Below are positions 1 to 6,911 of a stretch of 12,068 bases of DNA, in pieces (position 1 is the first letter of the stretch; each line of letters starts with the position of its first letter). The notes under the pieces are model-generated. The model saw nothing but the letters and a program-made list of their open reading frames with translations. It had not been told where the DNA came from and did no database searches. A program made the translations under genes and the position numbers. The stretch comes from Caryophanales bacterium UBA782 (GTDB lineage Bacteria > Bacillota_I > Bacilli_A > RFN20 > CAG-826): the NCBI GenBank assembly GCA_002296455.1, contig DBJG01000073.1, positions 19,266 to 31,333 on the forward strand, read 5' to 3'.

Positions 1-357
1 AATAATTATCATTCGGTGGTTGCTTATTATTACGATTCAGAGGGTATCCACTGTAATTATGGCTGGGGATCAGATTCAACTGACATCGTAATTCCGAGTG
101 GCACCGTTATAACTAGTGCTTGTGAATTTAACAAATCTTTGTTTTCAGAACGGCATTCCAATAATTACGTCTATAATTCCAATTATTATTGCGGATGTGG
201 TGATCATTTACACCACTACGAAGCTTACATTAGATTTAACGCTACATATCATACTGCTAGATGCGTTTGTGGATTCACGGTTCGCAAACAACACGTTTTT
301 AAAGCATATGGTATAGATGATGGAGGGACTTGTGTCTACTGTGGTTATGAAAAATAA
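1..357 (+). CDS. Papain-like cysteine peptidase, secreted, C-terminal part only (5' end outside window)
   Basis: The frame is open to the left edge, so this is a 118-residue C-terminal fragment; the in-frame GTG at 16 lies inside the domain and is not a start. The segment from His4 (codon 10-12) to Asn19 (codon 55-57) has the layout of the C-terminal half of a papain-fold (clan CA, C1/C10/C39-like) peptidase: a His followed by a hydrophobic strand, then NYGWG, where the His and Asn would be the catalytic pair. The catalytic Cys would lie upstream of the window. After the domain comes a Cys/His-rich tail with two CxC pairs and a final CxxC (residues about 61-118), resembling small zinc-binding or disulfide-rich C-terminal modules of Firmicutes surface proteins. 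The residue pattern is seen; the peptidase class and secretion are inferred. The stop (TAA 355-357) overlaps the next gene, suggesting co-expression. An inactive homologue or another papain-fold enzyme remains possible. Confidence 0.6.
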   Translation, partial: NNYHSVVAYYYDSEGIHCNYGWGSDSTDIVIPSGTVITSACEFNKSLFSERHSNNYVYNSNYYCGCGDHLHHYEAYIRFNATYHTARCVCGFTVRKQHVFKAYGIDDGGTCVYCGYEK

Positions 358-1099
358 AAAAATATTCTTCTTATTAGGTTTATCGTTAATAGCGTCGTTA
401 ACTTCGTGCGGTAAAAGCCCTGAACCAATCGCTGTATTTGACGACAAGCAAAAACTTTCTTTCACGGAATTTAATCAAAATGCAGAAAATCTGATTATGA
501 ACGAATGGAAGACATTCTCGTATTTAGGGGAAGAAGTAAAATCGTTCAAAATCGATCAAAATGTGTCCTCCATAAAAGTCTATTCTTTTGTGAATTCTCC
601 TGTGCTTCACGAAATCAAAGAAGAAGACGCGAAGGCAAACGAGGATGGAACTTTTTCCTTATCTTCTAATACTTATAGCGTTCTCAATTACCGCTTTTAT
701 GTTGCGACCATCACCGAGAAGAATTATTACCTTGGTTTCTCTTATGGCGCAAAAGACGTCACGGATGAGGTGCTTCCATCTTTATCGGCAAAGAAAGAGG
801 ATATCACTAAAATCAAGCGGGAACGCGTCATTGATTTAGAGCCAGGCGAGAAAAAAGAAGAGAAAACGCTAGATAGTGAGGAGGTGAAGGAAAAATATGC
901 GAACGCATTCTTAGACGCAAGAATTTTCGCATTAAAGTATGGTTTTGCCCCAGGTTCCACTATTGACACCTACACAGTCACTCTCAAAAGTGGAAATGTG
1001 ATTTCTTTCTCTTCTTCTCTCACTGAACTGCGAATCGGTAACAATCAATATCGAATCGATGGCGTCAATTATTCTGCTTTTTGCGAAGCGTTTAATTGA
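347..1099 (+). CDS. Predicted lipoprotein of unknown function
   Basis: A 250-residue protein with a typical lipoprotein signal: Lys-rich N-terminus (residues 2-5), hydrophobic core (about 6-18) and lipobox LTSC ending at Cys21 (codon 407-409). It should be lipidated and anchored on the outer face of the membrane. The mature part has no domain I recognise; it has a charged Glu/Lys stretch around residues 165-185 and a C-terminal half that looks beta-rich. I chose ATG 347 because it gives a normal signal peptide. The only good Shine-Dalgarno (GGAGGG, 322-327) is 19 nt upstream, so GTG 341 or GTG 332 in the same frame are alternative starts adding 2 or 5 residues. It overlaps the upstream peptidase gene by 11 nt, which suggests translational coupling. 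The stop is TGA, followed directly by TAG. No function is assigned. Confidence 0.75.
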   Translation: MKNKKIFFLLGLSLIASLTSCGKSPEPIAVFDDKQKLSFTEFNQNAENLIMNEWKTFSYLGEEVKSFKIDQNVSSIKVYSFVNSPVLHEIKEEDAKANEDGTFSLSSNTYSVLNYRFYVATITEKNYYLGFSYGAKDVTDEVLPSLSAKKEDITKIKRERVIDLEPGEKKEEKTLDSEEVKEKYANAFLDARIFALKYGFAPGSTIDTYTVTLKSGNVISFSSSLTELRIGNNQYRIDGVNYSAFCEAFN

Positions 1100-1120
1100 T
1101 AGGCATTGTGTGACGATAGC

Positions 1121-1164
1121 AATGTCTCCCCCTCTAAATTACACTGAGGGAGAGGCATTTTTTT
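1121..1164 (+). terminator. Strong intrinsic terminator after the lipoprotein gene
   Basis: The arms 1121-1134 and 1146-1159 pair as a 14-bp stem with one C-A mismatch and one G-U wobble around an 11-nt loop. A run of seven T (1158-1164) begins within the last two paired bases of the 3' arm. It lies 22 nt after the lipoprotein stop and ends the peptidase-lipoprotein transcript before the dnaE operon. Confidence 0.85.
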
Positions 1165-1225
1165 CGATAAAGGAAGGCAAAGAAGAGCACAAGTCATACT
1201 CTTTTCACAATGAAATCGGATTGAT

Positions 1226-1242
1226 TTTTCCCATAGGGAAGG
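1226..1242 (+). repeat. Short inverted repeat upstream of the dnaE -10
   Basis: TTCCC (1228-1232) and GGGAA (1236-1240) form a perfect 5-bp dyad around ATA, extended in RNA by two U-G pairs, and T-rich sequence follows (1243-1247). It lies just upstream of the predicted -10, where the -35 region would be, so it could be a regulator binding site or a weak second terminator. Neither is shown. Confidence 0.25.
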
Positions 1243-1252
1243 CTTTTTGGAT

Positions 1253-1266
1253 TATACTAAATGTTA
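1253..1266 (+). promoter_or_regulatory. Probable dnaE promoter -10 element with leaderless start
   Basis: TATACT at 1253-1258 is a near-consensus -10 hexamer only 7 nt before the dnaE ATG, so a start point 6-8 nt downstream would fall at or next to the ATG. No Shine-Dalgarno sits at the usual distance; the purine-rich GGGAAGG (1236-1242) is over 20 nt away. No clear -35 hexamer is seen at 16-18 nt spacing; a TTGATT at 1221-1226 is 26 nt away, which is too far. The -10 is visible; leaderless initiation is inferred. Confidence 0.4.
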
Positions 1267-4200
1267 TGTTTGTACCTCTTCACATCTATAGCGGATTCTC
1301 CTTCCTAAAAAGTGGACTTGTCGCAAGCAAAATCCCGCTTCTTGCTAAGAAACTAGGATATGATGCGGTCGGCATTTCCGATGTGTCTACGCTCAGCGGC
1401 TACGCTCCCTTTTTCCATGCATGCGAAAAAAGCGGCATCAAGCCCCTCTTCCTTATGGATGCAGAAATATTAGAAGGAACCTTAAGCGTGTTTGTTCTTT
1501 CGGAAGAGGGATATCGGAATTTGCTTCTTATCGAATTAGAAGCAAGTCGCGAACGTTTGACTCTTGAATTCATTAAGCAGAAACAAGACGGACTCGCGTT
1601 TATCTTGAATCCAGAAACGACATTCCTTCACCGCGATTACAAAGAGCAAGACGATAATAAAATCGCTTCTCGCTTAGCGACAATGTTCAAAGGCCTTCGT
1701 TCTTTGTATTTTGGTATCCCTTATTTGCCAAACGAACCGGAATTTATTGCTTTTTTGCGTAGTTTCACGGAGAAATACCCTTACGAAACCATCGCCTTCC
1801 CTTTTATCGCGTATGAAAAGGAAAACGATGCAATCGTGACAAGCATCACTCGGGCAATCGACGCCCATGAGGTGATTGAAGAGAAAGAAAGAAGCGGAAC
1901 CGCCTACTTTTTGTCGCCAAATATCATTTCGAATTACTATACCCCTGCTGAAATCAAAATGACGGAGACGCTCAAAAGCCATTCTTCTTTTTTCTTAATC
2001 AAAAAAAGAGGCACTCTCATCCATTTTGAAAACGAAGAAGGATTGTCCAGCGAAGAATATCTGCAAAAGAAAGCGCTCGAAGGCCTAAAAAAGAAAATTG
2101 CGTTTCCCAATCAAACATACATTGCTCGTCTCGATTATGAACTCAAAATCATTTGCGAGATGGGCTACGCCGATTATTTTTTAGTCGTGAGCGATTATGT
2201 TCATTTTGCCAAAACTCACAATATCCTCGTAGGGCCTGGAAGAGGATCAGGACCCGCTAGCCTCGTTTCTTTCGCTCTTGATATTTCCACCATTAATCCT
2301 ATTAAAAGCGGGCTATTATTCGAACGCTTTTTGAATCCAGAACGAAAATCGATGCCTGATATCGATGTCGATTTCGAAGATACAAAACGCGATATGGTCA
2401 TTGCGTATTTGCAAACTAAATATGGAAAAAACCGTGTGAGTAGAGTGTTAGCAACCCAAACCATCGGTGCGAAAGAAGCACTTCGTGATATTGGAAGGGT
2501 TTACGACTACGAAGAACGAGAAATCAGTCTCATTGCAAGCACAATCCATAACGACCGTTTATCACTTCGGCAAGACTACCGTTTTTCGCCAGAATTCAAA
2601 AAACTCATCGATAGTGATCCTTATTATCTACAAATCGTTTCTTTGGCGGCGAAAATCGAAGGATTGCCCCGTCAAGCCGGGCTTCACGCCGCAGGAGTGA
2701 TTCTCAATAACGAGCCCTTGGAAAATGTTATCCCAATCAAAGAGGAAGAGGGAGTAGATTACGTTGGATGTCTAGAGAAGGATTATCTTGAAGAGCAAGG
2801 CTTCTTAAAGATGGACTTACTTGGCTTAACCAATCTCTCTTTAATTGACTTAATGCTCGAACTCATTCGTAAAAACGAAGGTATTGATCTTCATTTCGAG
2901 TCCATTCCTTTCGACGATAAAGAATCGATTTCGCTCATAAAAGAGGGAAAGACAATGGGCATTTTTCAAATGGAAAGCGCGGGAATGAGGCGTGCGATTA
3001 AAGAAATCGAACCCACCACTTTTGAAGACATCGCTGCCTTAGAGGCTCTTTTCCGTCCAGGCCCAATGGAATCCATTCCCGTTTACGCAAGAAGAAAAAA
3101 AGGCTACGAGAAAGTGCATTATCTCGACCCTGCCCTTGAGCCGATTCTTTCTTCGACGTATGGAATCATCGTCTATCAAGAACAAATAATGCAGCTCACC
3201 CAGGCCGTTGCCTCCTTTTCTTTAGGAGAGGCGGACCTTTTCCGACGTGCGATTTCTAAAAAAGACGCCGAAAAGTTACATGCTTTAAAAGGAAAATTCA
3301 TCGATGGTTGCATCAAAAACGGGCGCGATGAAAAACTTGCGAATGATTTGTTTTCTCTCATCGAGCGTTTTGCGAATTATGGTTTCAACAAAGCGCATGC
3401 GGTCAGTTATGGCGTTTTAACCTGTCGGATGGCTTATCTAAAAAAGCATTATCCAATGGAATTCTATTGCGCCGTACTTGATGCCATGAGCGTTGGTGAT
3501 GCGAAATTCTTGAACACAATTGCCGAGTTAAAAGAACTTGGCATTCGCTTAAAATGTCCTGACGTGAATCGCTCTTCACGTGGATATGAAATAGAGAATG
3601 GACATCTTTTGCTTCCTCTATCCGCGATTAAAAACATGCAAAATAATTTCCTCTCCGGACTACTGGATGAAAGAATAGAAAATGGGCCCTTCAAGAATTT
3701 AGCCGATTTTGTCATTCGAACCAAACGATTCGGGCTCACTTTGCCTTTGTTCATCCGCCTTGTTGACGCGGGTGCATTCGATTGCTTCAAGATTAATCGA
3801 GCGAGTTTACGCGCAAGTGGATATCGCTTTCTCAAATACGCGGAGATGATGGGAAGTAACGAAAACGAGCGCCTATTCGATTTAGGAATTGAAGAACCGG
3901 AAATTGATGTTCAAACAGCAGACCCTCGAGAAGACTTAGATGCGGAATACGACGCGTTAGGAATGATGGTAAGCGGTTCCCCATTGGACTTTTATCAAAA
4001 TGTTTTAAAGCAAAGGGGGGCCATTCCGCTTCTATCGTTAGCAAGTCATGGTACCCGCTTCTTGACCGCTGGCATTATCGGTTCAATTCGCGTCATCACC
4101 ACGAAAAAAGGGAACCAAATGTGCTTCTTGGATGTATATGATGATGTTGCGAAAGCATCTTTCACGCTCTTCCAAGACGCTTATCAGCTTTCTTTTAAGA

Positions 4201-4304
4201 GTTTGAAAGAAGGTAATATCGTGCTCATCCAGGGACGCGTTGATCAAAGAAAAAATGGCTATTTAGCCGATAAAGTAGAAACGTTAGGAGAATCAAATGG
4301 ATAA
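1266..4304 (+). CDS. dnaE: DNA polymerase III alpha subunit, DnaE type
   Basis: DnaE is a C-family DNA polymerase; in PolC-containing Firmicutes it extends RNA primers on the lagging strand, and here it may do that or act as the main replicase. The protein has 1012 residues (B. subtilis DnaE about 1115). Order: N-terminal PHP domain (about 1-205); palm with the GS-type loop GRGSGPAS (325-332) and catalytic PDIDVDF (Asp365, Asp367); third carboxylate in KMDLLGL (Asp517); fingers and HhH region (about 560-850); a clamp-binding-like NERLF (867-871); C-terminal OB fold (about 933-1007). The PHP metal motifs are degenerate (LHIYS for LHxHS, ISDV for the usual TDH), so no PHP-linked proofreading is expected. 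ATG 1266 was chosen because the conserved N-terminus starts there and the longer frame from 1059 would translate the terminator. It has no Shine-Dalgarno. The 3' end overlaps polA by 8 nt. It contains no tryptophan. Confidence 0.96.
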   Translation: MFVPLHIYSGFSFLKSGLVASKIPLLAKKLGYDAVGISDVSTLSGYAPFFHACEKSGIKPLFLMDAEILEGTLSVFVLSEEGYRNLLLIELEASRERLTLEFIKQKQDGLAFILNPETTFLHRDYKEQDDNKIASRLATMFKGLRSLYFGIPYLPNEPEFIAFLRSFTEKYPYETIAFPFIAYEKENDAIVTSITRAIDAHEVIEEKERSGTAYFLSPNIISNYYTPAEIKMTETLKSHSSFFLIKKRGTLIHFENEEGLSSEEYLQKKALEGLKKKIAFPNQTYIARLDYELKIICEMGYADYFLVVSDYVHFAKTHNILVGPGRGSGPASLVSFALDISTINPIKSGLLFERFLNPERKSMPDIDVDFEDTKRDMVIAYLQTKYGKNRVSRVLATQTIGAKEALRDIGRVYDYEEREISLIASTIHNDRLSLRQDYRFSPEFKKLIDSDPYYLQIVSLAAKIEGLPRQAGLHAAGVILNNEPLENVIPIKEEEGVDYVGCLEKDYLEEQGFLKMDLLGLTNLSLIDLMLELIRKNEGIDLHFESIPFDDKESISLIKEGKTMGIFQMESAGMRRAIKEIEPTTFEDIAALEALFRPGPMESIPVYARRKKGYEKVHYLDPALEPILSSTYGIIVYQEQIMQLTQAVASFSLGEADLFRRAISKKDAEKLHALKGKFIDGCIKNGRDEKLANDLFSLIERFANYGFNKAHAVSYGVLTCRMAYLKKHYPMEFYCAVLDAMSVGDAKFLNTIAELKELGIRLKCPDVNRSSRGYEIENGHLLLPLSAIKNMQNNFLSGLLDERIENGPFKNLADFVIRTKRFGLTLPLFIRLVDAGAFDCFKINRASLRASGYRFLKYAEMMGSNENERLFDLGIEEPEIDVQTADPREDLDAEYDALGMMVSGSPLDFYQNVLKQRGAIPLLSLASHGTRFLTAGIIGSIRVITTKKGNQMCFLDVYDDVAKASFTLFQDAYQLSFKSLKEGNIVLIQGRVDQRKNGYLADKVETLGESNG

Positions 4305-6909
4305 AATCATCGTCATCGACGGCAATAGTTTACTGTTCCGCGCCTATTACGCGACCAGTTACGGAGATTCCTCTTCGATCATGCGGACGAAAAGCGGAAT
4401 TCCGACAAACGCGATTTTCGCATTTGCGAATATGCTTTCCAAGATTCTCTCGTCTTTTAAAAACGGAGAAGGCATTTTCATTGGATTCGATAGTGATAAA
4501 GAGACCTTCCGTAAAGAAGAATTCAAAGATTACAAAGCCAATCGCGCCCCCTGCCCAGAAGATCTGAAGCCTCAATTCCCGATTTCGCGCGAATTATGTC
4601 AGGCGCTCGGCATTGTTTATTTCGAAAAACATGGCATTGAAGCTGACGATATCTGTGGAACGGTCGCAAAAGAAGCGAGCAAAAAAGGATATCAAGTCAT
4701 GGTTTACACAAGCGACCATGACTATCTCCAGCTAATCGATAAAAACATCAAGGTTTCTTTGCTCAAAGTCGGTTTGTCCTCCATGGAAGAATTTGATGAA
4801 AACCACTTATATGAGAAGCTTGGTTTGACCCCTTCTCAAATTATCGATTTCAAAGGACTCCGTGGCGATTCAAGCGATAATTATCCAGGTATTCCAGGGA
4901 TTGGTGACAAAACGGCGACGAAGCTAATCCAGGAATTTGGTTCTTTTGATTCTGTCATCGAAAACGCCGAAAATGGAAAGATCAAAGGGAAACTATGTGA
5001 GAAAATCGTTTCTGGGAAAGCGCTAGGTGAAGCAAGCTATCGTTTGGCGCGTATCAAAGTCGACGTTAGTTTGCCCTTCTCAATCGAGGATTTGTCTTAC
5101 CAAGGCTATGATTTTTCCGCGTTAAACGCGTTCGCCCAAAAATACGAATTGAAGCAGCTCCTAGCGCGCCTTCCCGTTTCTCTTAAGAAAAGCAGCGCGA
5201 ATTCAGCTACGCTACAAATCAAAACAATTAATACTTTTAAAAATGTTGATATTCCGTCTCTTGTCGGCTTATCACTTGATATCGATTTTTCCGCTTATCA
5301 CGACGATAAGCCACTTGGTGTAGCGATATCGACGGGAGAGGAGACCTATTACGAAAGTTTGGAGGAGATGAAGAAAGACTCATCACTCAAAGCAATGTTG
5401 GAAAATCCGAAGATTCATAAATCCGTTTATGATGGGAAAGCCACGATTTACGCGCTTCATACGCTAGGAATTGAAATCAATGGTATCCAAGATGACTTAC
5501 TTTTGGCTGGATATTTGCTCGACAGTTCTCTTTCTTCTCGTCCTGACCTCATCTACGGGGCGTTCGGAGTGGATATTGAAGAAAGCAAAGAAAAAACCGT
5601 TTCGCTTCTTTCTTTTGATGAAAGTAGTCCAAGCAAAACGGGCAAGATGGCTTATTACGCGCTTTCCCTGCTTTCAAAATTAGAGAAATCGCTCAAAAGT
5701 GTCGATGCTTATTCACTCTATCGAGACATTGAGATGCCTCTTATGAAAGTTCTAGCGAAAATGGAAATCGAAGGATTCCCACTTCACAAAGAAAAGTTAG
5801 AAGAATATGGCAAGACATTCGCCTTCAAAAAGAAATACGCGGAAATAGAGACATATCAAATTGCAGGCGAGCACTTCAATTTGAACTCCCCTAAGCAAAT
5901 TGCACATATCCTTTATGAGAAAATGAATCTCCCTCACGCGAAAAACGCCGGAACAAGCGTGGAAGACCTTATGGCGATTTATGAGGAATCCCCCATCATC
6001 GAAAAAATACTCGAATACCGCAAATACGCAAAACTGCTCGGAACATATATCGATGGACTCATTCCGCACATTAAAGAGGATGGAAAAATTCATAGCTATT
6101 TCAACCAAGCTCAGACCACGACCGGACGTCTATCCTCTTCTTCACCGAATTTACAAAACATCAGTGCGCGCGATGAAGAAGGAAAGCAAATTCGTAACGC
6201 GTTCTATTATGACGATCCTTCGATTCGCCTCATGTCACTCGATTATGGACAAATCGAGCTCCGTCTCCTTGCCGCGTTAAGCGGATGCAAAGCCTATATT
6301 GATGTGTTTAGTGGTGGTCATGACGTTCATTCGGAAACCGCACGCCGTATTTTTGGCCATGAGGATATTACCGATTCAGAACGGAGACGCGCAAAAGCGG
6401 TCAATTTCGCCATTATTTACGGCACGAGTGACTTCGGCTTATCACAACAAATCGGCGATTCCCCAAAAGAAGCGAGAAGAATCATCGAGTCTTTCTATTC
6501 TTCCTATCCCGAAGTTAAAGCGTTCCTTGAAAAAGTAACCCATGAAGCGACGAGCCAAGGATACGTCACGACGATGTTCGGAAGACGCCGCTATCTCCGT
6601 GAAATCAATGATCCGAATTTCATTAAACGCGAGGCCAGTAGAAGAGCAGCACTCAATGCTCCTGTTCAAGGAAGCGCGGCCGATTTAATCAAAATCGCAA
6701 TGGTGAAAATTGACCAATACCTTCAGGAAAAGAAACGAAAAACAAAAATGGTTCTTCAAATCCACGACGAGCTCATCTTTGCAGTCCCTCTCGATGAATT
6801 AGAAACAGTCGAAAAAGATATTAAATCCATTATGGAAAACGCTGTCCCCCTTCCTGTGAAACTCACCGCCGAAGTCGGAATTGGCAAAAATTGGTACGAG
6901 GCGAAATAA
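4297..6909 (+). CDS. polA: DNA polymerase I
   Basis: Pol I removes RNA primers and fills gaps in Okazaki-fragment maturation and excision repair. The 870-residue protein is full length. Residues 1 to about 290 are the 5' nuclease (flap) domain, with acidic sites Asp8, Asp65, the EADDI cluster (Glu115, Asp117, Asp118), Asp140, Asp142, and the helix-hairpin region with Asp191/Asp194. Residues about 310-460 are the exonuclease-like domain: Asp328 and Asp400 align with metal ligands, but the DxE motif is DID and the last motif has lost its Asp, so proofreading is probably absent, as in B. subtilis PolA. The polymerase domain has motif A SLDYGQIELR (Asp649), motif B with Lys700, Phe704 and Tyr708, and motif C IHDE (822-825, Asp824). 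The usual Gly after Phe704 is Ala705. AGGAG (4286-4290) lies 6 nt before the ATG, inside dnaE, so translation is coupled. Confidence 0.97.
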   Translation: MDKIIVIDGNSLLFRAYYATSYGDSSSIMRTKSGIPTNAIFAFANMLSKILSSFKNGEGIFIGFDSDKETFRKEEFKDYKANRAPCPEDLKPQFPISRELCQALGIVYFEKHGIEADDICGTVAKEASKKGYQVMVYTSDHDYLQLIDKNIKVSLLKVGLSSMEEFDENHLYEKLGLTPSQIIDFKGLRGDSSDNYPGIPGIGDKTATKLIQEFGSFDSVIENAENGKIKGKLCEKIVSGKALGEASYRLARIKVDVSLPFSIEDLSYQGYDFSALNAFAQKYELKQLLARLPVSLKKSSANSATLQIKTINTFKNVDIPSLVGLSLDIDFSAYHDDKPLGVAISTGEETYYESLEEMKKDSSLKAMLENPKIHKSVYDGKATIYALHTLGIEINGIQDDLLLAGYLLDSSLSSRPDLIYGAFGVDIEESKEKTVSLLSFDESSPSKTGKMAYYALSLLSKLEKSLKSVDAYSLYRDIEMPLMKVLAKMEIEGFPLHKEKLEEYGKTFAFKKKYAEIETYQIAGEHFNLNSPKQIAHILYEKMNLPHAKNAGTSVEDLMAIYEESPIIEKILEYRKYAKLLGTYIDGLIPHIKEDGKIHSYFNQAQTTTGRLSSSSPNLQNISARDEEGKQIRNAFYYDDPSIRLMSLDYGQIELRLLAALSGCKAYIDVFSGGHDVHSETARRIFGHEDITDSERRRAKAVNFAIIYGTSDFGLSQQIGDSPKEARRIIESFYSSYPEVKAFLEKVTHEATSQGYVTTMFGRRRYLREINDPNFIKREASRRAALNAPVQGSAADLIKIAMVKIDQYLQEKKRKTKMVLQIHDELIFAVPLDELETVEKDIKSIMENAVPLPVKLTAEVGIGKNWYEAK

Positions 6910-6911
6910 CC

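Noticed and set aside
1059..1265. N-terminal extension of the dnaE frame
   Set aside because: The extra 69 codons run through the terminator hairpin and the promoter region, resemble no DnaE N-terminus and lack a ribosome site; the conserved protein begins at 1266.
6891..6911. TTG start upstream of mutM
   Set aside because: MutM needs Pro as the second residue for catalysis, so only the ATG at 6912 gives an active enzyme; the TTG is also inside polA.
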